Origin: Burkholderiaceae bacterium
GTDB taxonomy: Bacteria > Pseudomonadota > Gammaproteobacteria > Burkholderiales > Burkholderiaceae_C
Assembly: GCA_030695205.1 (NCBI GenBank)
Contig: JAUYTN010000042.1
Coordinates: 215,613-279,612, forward strand
DNA: 64,000 bases
Direction of reading: 5' to 3'
A program made the position numbers and the translations under genes. The notes beneath the pieces are model-generated. The model saw only the letters and a list, made by a program, of their open reading frames with translations, ran no database searches and was not told the origin of the DNA. This document shows, in pieces, positions 9,406 to 17,988 of this stretch (position 1 is its first letter; every line of letters begins with the position of its first letter).

Positions 9406-9431
9406 AAAGGCCCGCCAGCGCGGGCCTTTTT
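9406..9431 (+). terminator. intrinsic terminator after rplY
   Basis: AAAGGCCCGC and GCGGGCCTTT form a 10-bp stem around CAGC and run into a T-stretch. It ends 17 bases before the pth start codon. A weaker inverted repeat, CAGTCGG with CCGACTG, lies just upstream at 9363-9390. Confidence 0.8.
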
Positions 9432-9447
9432 CTTGGGGACTCCTTCA

Positions 9448-10080
9448 ATGATCAAACTGCTGGTGGGCCTGGGCAACCCAGGGCCCGACTACGAAGCTAC
9501 CCGCCACAACGCGGGTTTCTGGTGGATAGACGCACTCGCAGCCCAACTGGGCACTCAGTTGGTGATCGAGCGCGCCTACTTCGGGCGCGTGGCCCGCACC
9601 ATGCTGGACGGGCAGACCGTGTGGCTGCTGCAGCCGCAAACTTTCATGAACAAATCCGGCCAATCCGTGGCTGCGCTGGCGCGGTTCTACAAAATCGACG
9701 CGGCTGAGATTCTGGTGATCCATGACGAGCTGGACCTGCCGCCAGGTGAATGCAAGCTGAAACAGGGTGGCAGCCACGCTGGACACAATGGCCTGCGGGA
9801 CATCCACGGCCAACTGGGCACCGCCGACTACTGGCGCTTGCGGCTGGGTATTGGCCACCCTGGGCACAAGGCAGAGGTGGTGAACTGGGTCCTGAAAAAA
9901 CCCAGCGCCGATGACCGAGCGGCCATAGACACCGCCATTGAGCGCAGCCTCAAGGCTGTGGTCGATCTGGTGCATGGCCGCATGGACAGAGCCACGGCAC
10001 ACATCCACACCAGCAAGCCGCCACGCCCCAAACCCGAGCGAAAAGAACCCGCCAGCCCACCTCAGCCAGGGTCATCCTGA
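9448..10080 (+). CDS. pth: peptidyl-tRNA hydrolase
   Basis: Releases peptides from tRNA after abortive translation. The ATG at 9448 is chosen because the protein then begins [12 protein letters not shown], as in the family; an in-frame opening reaching back to 9355 crosses the terminator and is unlikely. All key residues fall at the E. coli positions: Asn10, catalytic His20, Asn68 in FMNKSG, Asp93 in HDELDLP and Asn114 in GGSHAGHNG. The 210 residues include a Pro/Lys-rich tail of about 20. Confidence 0.96.
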   Translation: MIKLLVGLGNPGPDYEATRHNAGFWWIDALAAQLGTQLVIERAYFGRVARTMLDGQTVWLLQPQTFMNKSGQSVAALARFYKIDAAEILVIHDELDLPPGECKLKQGGSHAGHNGLRDIHGQLGTADYWRLRLGIGHPGHKAEVVNWVLKKPSADDRAAIDTAIERSLKAVVDLVHGRMDRATAHIHTSKPPRPKPERKEPASPPQPGSS

Positions 10081-10179
10081 CGCCAGATCACATTGGCGCC
10101 CGCACCACACCCAAGCATCTCGGCGGCAAACACCTCCAGGGGAGCGTTGGCCACACGACCCACCGTGCCCCCCACACAT

Positions 10180-10455
10180 TCACACCAATGGTTTGGCGAG
10201 GGCCGTACCAGTCCCCTGCAGGCGCTGAAACTTTTGCCACAAGGTCTCACGGCTTTCGACGTGGTCCGGATGGACGGGAATGCAGCTGACAGGGCACACC
10301 TGCATGCACTGGGGCTCGTCGAAATGGCCCACGCACTCAGTGCATTTGGCAGGATCGATCTCGTAGATCTCCTGCCCCATGTAAATGGCCTGGTTGGGAC
10401 ACTCGGGCTCACACACGTCACAGTTGATGCATTCGGTGGTGATCATCAAAGCCAT
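10180..10455 (-). CDS. YfhL-type 2[4Fe-4S] ferredoxin
   Basis: Small ferredoxin, 91 residues. Cys9, 12, 15 and 19 in CINCDVCEPECP and Cys38, 41, 50, 54 and 58 in the second half fit two [4Fe-4S] clusters with the extended second binding loop of the YfhL / Allochromatium type. The C-terminal helix of about 30 residues is also typical of that type. It is the last gene of the leftward M16-rsmD-coaD unit, 11 bases after coaD. The electron partner is unknown. Pth ends convergently about 100 bases away, with no clear terminator between. Confidence 0.92.
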   Translation of the reverse strand: MALMITTECINCDVCEPECPNQAIYMGQEIYEIDPAKCTECVGHFDEPQCMQVCPVSCIPVHPDHVESRETLWQKFQRLQGTGTALAKPLV

Positions 10456-10466
10456 GCACCCGCTCC

Positions 10467-10949
10467 TCAGGCCTGAAGAACAGGCTGCAGCGCACTGGCC
10501 ACCACCGGGCTGACCATGGCGGACACATTGCCACCGAGCTGCGCAATTTCACGCACAAGGGTGCTGGAGATGCATTGCAAATCGGGTTGCGGCAACAGTA
10601 GCACCGTGTCCACTGCGGGGTTGAGCTTGCGGTTCATGGCGGCCATCTGGGACTCATAGTCAAAGTCTGTCAGGTTTCGGATACCTCTGACCACCGCGCA
10701 TGCACCCTGCTCGCGACATACATCCATGATGAGGCCGTCAAATGGGATGACGCGCACACCGGGTTGATCGGCCAGCGCGGCCTGCACCAAGGCCATGCGC
10801 TCACCCAGGGAGAAGCGCGTTTTTTTGTGGTGGGCCACGGCCACAGCCATGATGAGTTCGTCAAACAGGCCCGCTGCCCGCCGGGCCACGTCTTCGTGGC
10901 CCAGGGTGATGGGGTCGAATGTGCCGCTGTACACCGCAATGCGCTTCAT
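10467..10949 (-). CDS. coaD: phosphopantetheine adenylyltransferase
   Basis: Transfers AMP to 4'-phosphopantetheine, the penultimate step of coenzyme A synthesis. The ATG at 10949 gives 160 residues, the standard length, beginning MKRIAVYSGTFDPITLGH. The nucleotidyltransferase HxGH-like motif is TLGH with His18 as in E. coli, and ISSTLVR is at 127-133. A much longer open frame extends upstream to 11660, but it runs antiparallel in meaning across rsmD and is not coding. It sits between rsmD and the ferredoxin gene. Confidence 0.96.
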   Translation of the reverse strand: MKRIAVYSGTFDPITLGHEDVARRAAGLFDELIMAVAVAHHKKTRFSLGERMALVQAALADQPGVRVIPFDGLIMDVCREQGACAVVRGIRNLTDFDYESQMAAMNRKLNPAVDTVLLLPQPDLQCISSTLVREIAQLGGNVSAMVSPVVASALQPVLQA

Positions 10950-11015
10950 GGGAATCAATCTGTGGACGTCAAAGCGCCAATTATCGGCGCCAACAATGCC
11001 CCGCCCTGCCAAAGG

Positions 11016-11066
11016 GCCGGACACAGCTCCGGATGCGCCGGACACAGCTCCGGATGCGCCGGACAC
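11016..11066. repeat. 21-bp tandem repeat between rsmD and coaD
   Basis: The unit gccggacacagctccggatgc occurs at 11016-11036 and again at 11037-11057, followed by a partial third copy (GCCGGACAC). Each unit contains the inverted pair CCGGA/TCCGG. It fills much of the 134-bp gap between rsmD and coaD. Confidence 0.85.
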
Positions 11067-11083
11067 CAGCACCCAGGCGGCGG

Positions 11084-11851
11084 CTATTGGGCGGCGACGG
11101 TCGCCACCGGCATGGCGGCTGTTTCGGCGGGCAGCGGCTGCAGCAGGCTGTGGTGCACCTCCCCTGCGCGGCCACGGCGCACCGCGCGCCAACCCAGCGG
11201 GGCCAACTCGGCATCGGACCAGGCGCGTGGCGATTCCAGGTACACCACCCCTGTCGGGCCCACGGCCCGAGCGGCGGCCTGCAGCGCCTGCTCGAACACG
11301 CGCTCGTTGTCCCCATCCAGAAAGGGCGGGTCCAGAAACACCACATCCCATCCACCACCGGCCAGGCGACCCAGCGCCACCAGCGCATCGGTGCATTCCA
11401 CCTTGACCTGGGTGGCCTGGAGCTGGGCTATGGTGCGGCGCAAGGGCGCGACCAGTGCAGGGTTGCGCTCCAGCAAGACCACCTCCGCCGCGCCGCGCGA
11501 TGCCGCCTCCAGACCCAATGCGCCGGTGCCTGCAAAGGCATCCACGCAGCGCCAACCGCTCAAATCCTGCCCCAACCAATTGAAGAGGGTTTCGCGCACG
11601 CGGCTGGGGGTAGGTCGCAGGCCGCGGGCAGACAGCACCGTGAGCGGCGTTCGCTTCCATTGGCCGCCCAGAATGCGCACCACCTGTGGTGCCTGTTCAT
11701 GCCCACCCCGCACAGACGGATGTGGCGGTGCAGGCCGCTTGGCCGACGAGGCAGGTGCCCGCGCAGGCGCAAGGTCCGCGGCGAGGTTGCGCGGGCCCGG
11801 TGGGCGTGATGGATGGGGGGTGCGCAACGGGCGCTGGGGAGAAGGCTTCAT
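11084..11851 (-). CDS. rsmD: 16S rRNA (guanine966-N2)-methyltransferase RsmD
   Basis: Methylates G966 of 16S rRNA. The SAM-binding motif DAFAGTGALGLE lies near residues 104-115 and the catalytic DPPF at 174-177. RPTPSRVRETLFNWL near 79-93 is characteristic of RsmD. The 255 residues include an unusual Pro/Ala/Arg-rich N-terminal extension of about 55 residues without any internal Met, so the true start could be a downstream GTG or TTG. It starts 9 bases after the M16 gene and is followed by coaD, the usual rsmD-coaD pairing. Confidence 0.94.
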   Translation of the reverse strand: MKPSPQRPLRTPHPSRPPGPRNLAADLAPARAPASSAKRPAPPHPSVRGGHEQAPQVVRILGGQWKRTPLTVLSARGLRPTPSRVRETLFNWLGQDLSGWRCVDAFAGTGALGLEAASRGAAEVVLLERNPALVAPLRRTIAQLQATQVKVECTDALVALGRLAGGGWDVVFLDPPFLDGDNERVFEQALQAAARAVGPTGVVYLESPRAWSDAELAPLGWRAVRRGRAGEVHHSLLQPLPAETAAMPVATVAAQ

Positions 11852-11860
11852 GCCCAGAGC

Positions 11861-13243
11861 TTACCCGCCAGGCCCACCCACTGTGACCGACACCATGCGC
11901 TGCGGCTGCAACACGCGGGCAAAGGCCCGGCGAATATCGGCAGCGGTGACGCGCGCTATGGACTCGGTCCAGGTATCGAGGTAGTTGGTGGGCAGGCTGT
12001 GCCACTGGATGTTGGCCACGTTGTCCAACAGCTTGCGGTTGGTGTCGATGCGCAGGGCGAAGCCATTGGCCATGAAGGTTTTGGCCGCCGCCAATTCGGC
12101 CTCGGTCGGCCCTTCCTGCACAAAGCGGTTCACCACCGCCCGCACCAGCTCAAGGGCCTGCTCGGCCTGATCAGGCCGGGTTTGCAAGCCCACCTGAAAG
12201 GCGCCGGCGTGCAGGCCTGGTGCGAAGTAGCTGTACACCCCGTAGCTCAGCCCACGGCGCTCGCGCACCTCGGTGGTCAGGCGCGACACAAAGCCACCAC
12301 CGCCCAACACATAGTTGCCCAGCACCAACGCGAAGTAGTCGGGATCGTTGCGGGCGTGGCCCGGTTGGCCCAGCAGCACATGGGCCTGTGCGGTGTCCAG
12401 CGCCACATGGACCCGGCTGCCCTGCTGCAGGGGCTGCACCTCGGGCACCGTGGGCAGCTGGGGGCATGCCCCACCCCTGGCCTGTACCAGCGGGGCCAGC
12501 AACTGGGTCACCGCTGCCAGGGCCTGGACACGGTCCAGATCGCCCACCAGGGTCACCCGCGCCCGGCACGGCACCACCGTTCGCGCCCAGTGGGCGCGCA
12601 TGTCTGCCAGCCCAATGCGCGCCAGGGTTTCGGGTGTGGTTTCGAAGCCGTAGGGATGATCCCGATACACGGCAGCGGCAAAACGGCGCTGGGCCAAAGT
12701 TGCGGGCTGGGTGCTGGCACTGCGCCATGCGGCCGACAGACGCTCGCGCTCGCGGGCCCACACCGCTTGAGCCTGGTCGCTGTCCCAATCGGGGTGGGCG
12801 AGTTGTTGGCCCGCCAGATCGAGGGCTGCAGGCAACACGTCGGGTGCGGTCAGGGAGCGCAAGGTGGCGCTGAAGGGGTCCATCGCTGCCGACACACTCC
12901 ACTGGGCACCCAGGTCCATCCAGCGCTCGGTCAACTGGTTTTCGTCCAGCACCGCGCCTGGGGCTGGTGCCGACCCACTGCCTGTGTCGGCAGCGGGGCT
13001 TGGCAACCGAAGCCCACGCTGGCTCATCAGGGCCGTCGCCGCTGCCAGACCCGCCTGCTCGATCGGGTCACGGCGAGCGCCTCCGTCAAAGTCCAGGCGA
13101 ATGTCCACCATGGGAATGCCTGGGCTGCGCACCAGTGCCACCTGGGCACCGCTGGCATCTTGCCAGCGTTCGATGGCAGGTGCCGCCCAAACCGTTTGGG
13201 TAGAAAATAATATACAAAAAAGTGCTTTTGCGCTTGTATTCAT
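11861..13243 (-). CDS. M16-family peptidase-like protein, non-catalytic partner
   Basis: The 460 residues have the two-lobe insulinase/M16 fold (for example GYVLGG-like segment YVLGGGGFVSRLTTEVRE, followed by GLSYGVYSYF) but lack the zinc motif HxxEH. At that position the sequence is AGLAAATALM. It is therefore probably the inactive beta partner of the catalytic M16 gene just upstream. The ATG at 13243 gives a signal peptide, MNTSAKALFCILF with cleavage near VWA-AP. The first codons lie in a dispersed repeat element (see 13203-13262). The substrate is unknown; such pairs degrade or process peptides in the periplasm. Confidence 0.88.
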   Translation of the reverse strand: MNTSAKALFCILFSTQTVWAAPAIERWQDASGAQVALVRSPGIPMVDIRLDFDGGARRDPIEQAGLAAATALMSQRGLRLPSPAADTGSGSAPAPGAVLDENQLTERWMDLGAQWSVSAAMDPFSATLRSLTAPDVLPAALDLAGQQLAHPDWDSDQAQAVWARERERLSAAWRSASTQPATLAQRRFAAAVYRDHPYGFETTPETLARIGLADMRAHWARTVVPCRARVTLVGDLDRVQALAAVTQLLAPLVQARGGACPQLPTVPEVQPLQQGSRVHVALDTAQAHVLLGQPGHARNDPDYFALVLGNYVLGGGGFVSRLTTEVRERRGLSYGVYSYFAPGLHAGAFQVGLQTRPDQAEQALELVRAVVNRFVQEGPTEAELAAAKTFMANGFALRIDTNRKLLDNVANIQWHSLPTNYLDTWTESIARVTAADIRRAFARVLQPQRMVSVTVGGPGG

Positions 13244-13262
13244 TGGATAGTTAGCTATGCTT
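13203..13262 (-). repeat. dispersed AT-rich element, copy 1 (read on minus strand)
   Basis: On the minus strand it reads ATAGCTAACTAT, then a spacer, then ACAAGCGC, then GCACTTTTTTGTAT. The same order of blocks is seen at 20760, 38145, 40888, 57643, 57705 and 62440. Here the 3' half overlaps the first ten codons of the non-catalytic M16 gene. Confidence 0.65.
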
Positions 13263-13319
13263 AATAAATTGCTGTACACCCATCAAAACACCGTGGACGG
13301 AGGCCAACGCTGCTCCCGG

Positions 13320-14972
13320 TCAGTGCCGCCTCTGCGTGGGTGGGGTGGCCACCGCACCGGCACTGGCCGCTGCGCGGCGGCGCTGGGCCAGTGCTTCGGC
13401 ATCGGGCACCAACACCGCCGATGTGAGCTGGTCGCTGGCAACATACCGCTGCGCCACCGCCTGTACCTGCTCGGGCGTGACCCGGCGCAAACTGGCCAGC
13501 AAACGGTCTGAGGCATCCACCGGCCAACCCACCACCCAGTTGGATCCCAACTCCCGCGCCTGAGCGAACAGAGCGTCGCGCTTGTACACCTGCGAGGCAC
13601 GCCACTGGTTTTTGACGCGCTGTAACTCGGCCTCACTCACCCCATCACGGGCGACGCGTGCCACCTCGGCCCTGAGGGCTTGGGCCAAGACATCCGCATC
13701 GCGTCCACTGGCTGGCGTGCCGTCCAAGTAGAACTGGGCGGGCCCACGGCCGCTTCCGCTGTAGCCAGCACCGGCCGAATCGGCTAGGCGCTGCCCGGCG
13801 GGGTGCTGCACCAGCGCCCGGCCCAGCCGGGCACCTTCGTAGCCGTCCAGCACCGCTGCCAGCATGACAAGTGCCAGGGCATCGCGGCTGTTGGGGTCTG
13901 CGGCATCGGGATCGGTCAGCCGGGGCGCGTGCAAGGCCATGGCCACGTAGGCCTGCTCGGCAGGCAGTTTGAGCGACAGGCGGCGTTCGCCCAGCTGCGC
14001 AGGCTCCGTCTGTGGCTTGCGCTCAGGCAGCGCGGCAGCAGGTATGGGGCCGTAGTGTGTCTGGGCCCAGGCCAGCACCTGGGCCGGGTCCACATCGCCC
14101 GCCACCACCACGGCCGCATTGTTGGGGCGGTACCACAGGCGCTGGAAGCTGCGCACATCGTCGGGCTTCAGGGCATCCAGGTCGGCGGCCCAGCCAATGA
14201 TGGGTCGGCGGTAAGGGTGGGCCATCCAGGCAGCCGCGCCCAGCGCCTCAAACAGCACGGCGCGCGGCTGGTCGTCCACCCGCTGGCGTCGCTCTTCTTT
14301 GACAACCTCCAGTTCAAGCCGGAACTCTTCGTCACTCCAGCGGTTGTTGGCCAGGCGGTCGGCTTCCAGCCGCATGAGGTCTTCCAGGTGGTGCGCAGGC
14401 AGTTGCACATGGAAGGCGGTGGCGTCGCGGCTGGTGAAGGCGTTCTCCCGCCCACCCAGGGCCGCGATGCGCCGCGAATAGTCGCCTGGCTGCAGCGTGG
14501 CCGTGCCTTTGAACATCATGTGTTCCAGCACATGGGCCACGCCGCTGGTGCCGTCGGTTTCGTCCATCGACCCTACCCGAAGCCACAGCATGTGCACCGC
14601 CGTGGGCGCCCTTCGGTCGGGCTGCACCATCAGCTCCAGCCCATTGGCCAAGGTGGTGCGGTACACCGGGCCCACCCGGGTGTAGCCCGCCACCTCGGGG
14701 AACACGTCTGACGGCCCCGATGCCACCGTGAGCGATGCCGCCCCTCTGGCAGGCCCAGGCTGCTCGCGGGCATGGCCAGTCTGCAGCGCGGCGACCAATG
14801 GCACTGACAGCAGCAGCGGCACCACCCAGCGCCCTGACCGGGCCACCGCCCTCAGACCTCTCCACAGCCTCGGCACAAGCCATGGATCGGCAGAAGCGGC
14901 AAGCGCCACACGGGAGATGGCGGCTGGGTGGCGGGTGGTGGAAGGGGTACAAAGGAGAGGGCGTGGTTTCAT
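13320..14972 (-). CDS. M16-family zinc peptidase, catalytic partner
   Basis: The 550-residue protein carries the M16 zinc motif HVLEH (His147, Glu150, His151) and a distal Glu in LELEVVKEE about 76 residues later, so it should be an active zinc peptidase. A hydrophobic stretch near residues 49-62 (VVPLLLSVPLVAAL) looks like a late signal peptide or membrane anchor. The ATG at 14972 is preferred to one 39 bases upstream, because the latter would overlap the divergent ftsY start. The gene is followed after 76 bases by its non-catalytic partner. Only 29 bases separate it from ftsY. Confidence 0.9.
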   Translation of the reverse strand: MKPRPLLCTPSTTRHPAAISRVALAASADPWLVPRLWRGLRAVARSGRWVVPLLLSVPLVAALQTGHAREQPGPARGAASLTVASGPSDVFPEVAGYTRVGPVYRTTLANGLELMVQPDRRAPTAVHMLWLRVGSMDETDGTSGVAHVLEHMMFKGTATLQPGDYSRRIAALGGRENAFTSRDATAFHVQLPAHHLEDLMRLEADRLANNRWSDEEFRLELEVVKEERRQRVDDQPRAVLFEALGAAAWMAHPYRRPIIGWAADLDALKPDDVRSFQRLWYRPNNAAVVVAGDVDPAQVLAWAQTHYGPIPAAALPERKPQTEPAQLGERRLSLKLPAEQAYVAMALHAPRLTDPDAADPNSRDALALVMLAAVLDGYEGARLGRALVQHPAGQRLADSAGAGYSGSGRGPAQFYLDGTPASGRDADVLAQALRAEVARVARDGVSEAELQRVKNQWRASQVYKRDALFAQARELGSNWVVGWPVDASDRLLASLRRVTPEQVQAVAQRYVASDQLTSAVLVPDAEALAQRRRAAASAGAVATPPTQRRH

Positions 14973-15001
14973 AGAATGCACCTGACTCCAGAAAGACCGG
15001 A

Positions 15002-16246
15002 ATGTTCTCATTCTTCAAAAAAAAGCCGCCCGCGCCCCCACCACCCGCTCCCCTGCCCCCCGCCCCTGAGGCCCCGGCCAAGGACTCGACAGACGCGGCC
15101 CAGCCCAGCCCACCCGCATCCACTTTCACGTCTGGAGCGACCGTTTCCGTGGCTGCGGTTGCCGCGTCTGTAATCTCTACCGCACCCGTAGCCGTAGCCG
15201 TAGCCGCCAGCACAGCGCCCAAGGTGTCGGCTCCGGTGCCTGTGCATACGCCCGCCGCCGCCTCACCGTCTACGCCCCCGCTGGAGGCGCCAGCGCCGAT
15301 CGGAGTCACCGCCAAGCCCGAGCGCACCGGCTGGCTCGACAAGCTCAAGGCCGGTCTCAAAAAAACGGGCACCAGCATCGCCACGGTGTTTACCGGCACC
15401 AAAATTGACGAAGCGCTGTACGAGGAGCTGGAAACCGCGCTGCTGATGGCCGACACCGGCGTCAAGGCCACCGAGTTTTTGCTGACCGACCTCAAACGCC
15501 GGGTGAAAGACAACAAAACGACCGATCCTGCCGCGGTGAAAGGCCTGCTGGCACAGGCCCTGGCCGACCTGCTCTCACCGCTCGAAAAACCACTGGCGGT
15601 AGGCCTGCGCTCGGCCATTGAACCCGGCGGGCGCGACGAACCAACCGTCATCATGGTGGCGGGCGTGAACGGCGCAGGCAAAACCACTTCCATCGGCAAA
15701 CTCACCCGCCACCTGAGCGAATCCGGTGCCAGCGTGCTGCTGGCGGCGGCCGATACCTTCCGCGCCGCTGCGCGCGAGCAGCTGGGCGTGTGGGCCAACC
15801 GCAACACCGTGGACATCATCAGCCAGGACGGCGGCGACCCGGCTGCTGTGAGCTTCGACGCGGTGGCCGCTGGCAAGGCGCGCGGCAAAGACGTGGTGCT
15901 GGTGGACACCGCTGGCCGCCTGCCCACCCAGCTCCACCTGATGGAAGAGCTGAAAAAAATCAAACGCGTGGTGCAAAAAGCCCAGGCCAGCGCACCCAAC
16001 GAGGTACTGCTGGTCATCGACGGCAACACCGGCCAGAACGCACTGGCACAGGTCAAAGCCTTTGACGCCGTGCTGGGCCTGACAGGGCTCATCGTCACCA
16101 AGCTGGACGGCACGGCCAAGGGCGGTGTGCTGGCCGCCATTGCCCGCGAGCACCCAATTCCGGTGTATTTCATCGGCGTGGGTGAAAAGCTGGAAGACCT
16201 GCAGACCTTCAACGCCAGGGAATTCGCGCAGGCGCTGCTGGGCTGA
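15002..16246 (+). CDS. ftsY: signal recognition particle receptor FtsY
   Basis: SRP receptor GTPase for co-translational membrane targeting. The 414 residues have a basic membrane-binding start (MFSFFKKK), an Ala/Pro/Val-rich A domain to about 105, an N domain, and a G domain with GVNGAGKTT at 221-229, DTAGRLPTQ at 302-310 and TKLDGTAKGG near 363. Length and motifs are typical. Its start is head to head with the M16 gene, so its promoter must lie inside that gene. Confidence 0.97.
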   Translation: MFSFFKKKPPAPPPPAPLPPAPEAPAKDSTDAAQPSPPASTFTSGATVSVAAVAASVISTAPVAVAVAASTAPKVSAPVPVHTPAAASPSTPPLEAPAPIGVTAKPERTGWLDKLKAGLKKTGTSIATVFTGTKIDEALYEELETALLMADTGVKATEFLLTDLKRRVKDNKTTDPAAVKGLLAQALADLLSPLEKPLAVGLRSAIEPGGRDEPTVIMVAGVNGAGKTTSIGKLTRHLSESGASVLLAAADTFRAAAREQLGVWANRNTVDIISQDGGDPAAVSFDAVAAGKARGKDVVLVDTAGRLPTQLHLMEELKKIKRVVQKAQASAPNEVLLVIDGNTGQNALAQVKAFDAVLGLTGLIVTKLDGTAKGGVLAAIAREHPIPVYFIGVGEKLEDLQTFNAREFAQALLG

Positions 16247-16458
16247 TTCCACCCCAGCCCCTTGGCCTCGGCGAGCTTCTCCTGATGAGCCTGGGCCCGC
16301 CTCGCAGACCATGGCCCGGCACACCGCCTGCGCACGCGGGCCGCACCCACGGGCCCTTGCGGAGCAGTCCGCGCCTGCCCGTGTGCGCCACCGGACTGGG
16401 CATCGCGCACACCACGCCGACCCTGATGCGATCATGGCCTTGCGACATGTACCCGTCG

Positions 16459-16500
16459 TGTAACTTGGTTACATTAAAATTTGGCAAATTAAGTAACCAA
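16459..16500. promoter_or_regulatory. palindromic operator candidate upstream of zwf
   Basis: TGTAACTTGGTTACA (16459-16473) is a perfect palindrome with a 3-base centre. TTGGTTAC (16465-16472) recurs inverted as GTAACCAA (16493-16500). The pair sits 11-52 bases before the zwf ATG in an AT-rich island. The first palindrome resembles the reported HexR consensus of proteobacterial carbon regulators (TGTA-N7-TACA type), but no regulator gene is in the window and the match is inferred. Confidence 0.55.
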
Positions 16501-16510
16501 ATTCACCGCC

Positions 16511-17986
16511 ATGGCCACTACATCCTCCTCCGCCACCGCCCATGACCCGCTTGACCTGGTGATTTTTGGCGGGGTCGGCGACCTGTCGGTGCGCAAGCTG
16601 TTGCCCGCGCTGTACATGGCGCACCTGCACCACAACCTGCCCGAACACACCCTTATCCACGCCCTGGGCCGACAGGCGTGGGACCGCGAAGCCTTCATGG
16701 CCTTCATTGAGGACAAGGTGCCGGAATTCATCAAGGACAAAGCCATGGAAGCCGCGGCCTGGCAGGGCTTTCTGGCGCGGCTGAACTACGTGTGCGTGGA
16801 CGCCACCGTGGCTGCTGACTTCACCACCCTCGGTGCGGCGCTGCAGCCCGGCGCCGAGCGGGCCTACTACCTGGCCACCGCGCCCAGTCTGTTCACCGAC
16901 ATTTGCGCCAACCTGTCTGGGGCGGGTCTGATCGATGCCCGCAGCCGGGTGGTTCTGGAAAAGCCCCTGGGTCACGATCTGGCGTCTGCCCGCCTCATCA
17001 ACGACGAAGTGGGCCGGTATTTTCAAGAGTCACAAATCTTTCGCATCGACCACTACCTGGGCAAAGAAACGGTACAGAACCTCATGGTGCTGCGTTTTGG
17101 CAACACCATTTTCGAGCCTCTGTGGCGCAGCCCGTACATCAAAAGCGTGCAAATCACTGTGGCCGAAAGCGTGGGCGTGGGCAGCCGGGCAGGCTTTTAC
17201 GACGGCACAGGGGCCATGCGCGACATGGTGCAGAACCACCTGCTGCAGCTGCTGTGCATCGTGGCCATGGAGCCGCCGGTGTCGCTGGACCCGGATGCCG
17301 TGCGCGACGAAAAGCTCAAGGTGCTGCGCTCGCTGCGCCCCATGACACCCGCCGACGTGGCCCGCGACACCGTGCGTGGCCAGTACACCGCCGGGGCCAG
17401 CCAGGGCGAAGCGGCCAGGGGCTACCTGCACGAAGACAACATCCCCGAGGGGAGCACCACCGAAACCTTTGTCGCCCTGCGCGCCCACATCAACAACTGG
17501 CGCTGGGCCAACACCCCCATTTTTCTGCGCACCGGCAAGCGCATGGCCGAGCGGCGCTCGGAAATCGTCATCGAATTTGCAGACCTGCCTTTCACTATTT
17601 TTGCCGACTCACCGCGCCAATCGGTCAACCGGCTGATGATCCGCCTGCAGCCAGAAGAACACATCCAGCTGCAGATGATGGCCAAAGAGCCCGGCAGCGG
17701 TATGCGGTTGCGCCCGGTCAACCTGAACCTGGACCTGCAGTCTGCCTTTGTCGCCCGGCGGGCGGAGGCCTACGAGCGGCTGCTGATGGACGTGATCAAA
17801 GGCCGCCTGACCCACTTCATGCGCCGCGACGAGCTGGAGGCCGCCTGGTGCTGGGTGGACCCCATCCTGCAAGGCTGGGCGACCCTGGCCGAAAAGCCCA
17901 AGGCCTACACCGCCGGCAGCTGGGGGCCCGCCGCCTCATCGGCCCTGATGGCCCGCGAAGGCTCGGCCTGGGTGGAGGAGGCCTGA
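16511..17986 (+). CDS. zwf: glucose-6-phosphate 1-dehydrogenase
   Basis: Oxidises glucose-6-phosphate to 6-phosphogluconolactone with NADP. The 491 residues contain the dinucleotide motif FGGVGDLSVRK near 19-29, EKPLG at 150-154 and the substrate motif DHYLGKE at 180-186. The first Gly-Ala-Thr of the usual FGATGDL motif is replaced by Gly-Val-Gly here. It is the first gene of the rightward Entner-Doudoroff set, with pgl starting 2 bases after its stop. Confidence 0.97.
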   Translation: MATTSSSATAHDPLDLVIFGGVGDLSVRKLLPALYMAHLHHNLPEHTLIHALGRQAWDREAFMAFIEDKVPEFIKDKAMEAAAWQGFLARLNYVCVDATVAADFTTLGAALQPGAERAYYLATAPSLFTDICANLSGAGLIDARSRVVLEKPLGHDLASARLINDEVGRYFQESQIFRIDHYLGKETVQNLMVLRFGNTIFEPLWRSPYIKSVQITVAESVGVGSRAGFYDGTGAMRDMVQNHLLQLLCIVAMEPPVSLDPDAVRDEKLKVLRSLRPMTPADVARDTVRGQYTAGASQGEAARGYLHEDNIPEGSTTETFVALRAHINNWRWANTPIFLRTGKRMAERRSEIVIEFADLPFTIFADSPRQSVNRLMIRLQPEEHIQLQMMAKEPGSGMRLRPVNLNLDLQSAFVARRAEAYERLLMDVIKGRLTHFMRRDELEAAWCWVDPILQGWATLAEKPKAYTAGSWGPAASSALMAREGSAWVEEA

Positions 17987-17988
17987 GC

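Noticed and set aside
10950..11660. Long open frame continuing upstream of coaD on the minus strand
   Set aside because: It overlaps rsmD in another frame, is rich in Arg/Gly/Ala without any family motif, and coaD has a normal start at 10949.
14332..16410. 692-codon open frame antisense to ftsY running into the M16 gene
   Set aside because: Low-complexity Ala/Ser/Arg composition and opposite two well-supported genes.
16903..17988. In-frame extension upstream of pgl across zwf
   Set aside because: It is zwf read in another frame; Pgl homology begins at 17989, next to a good ribosome site.
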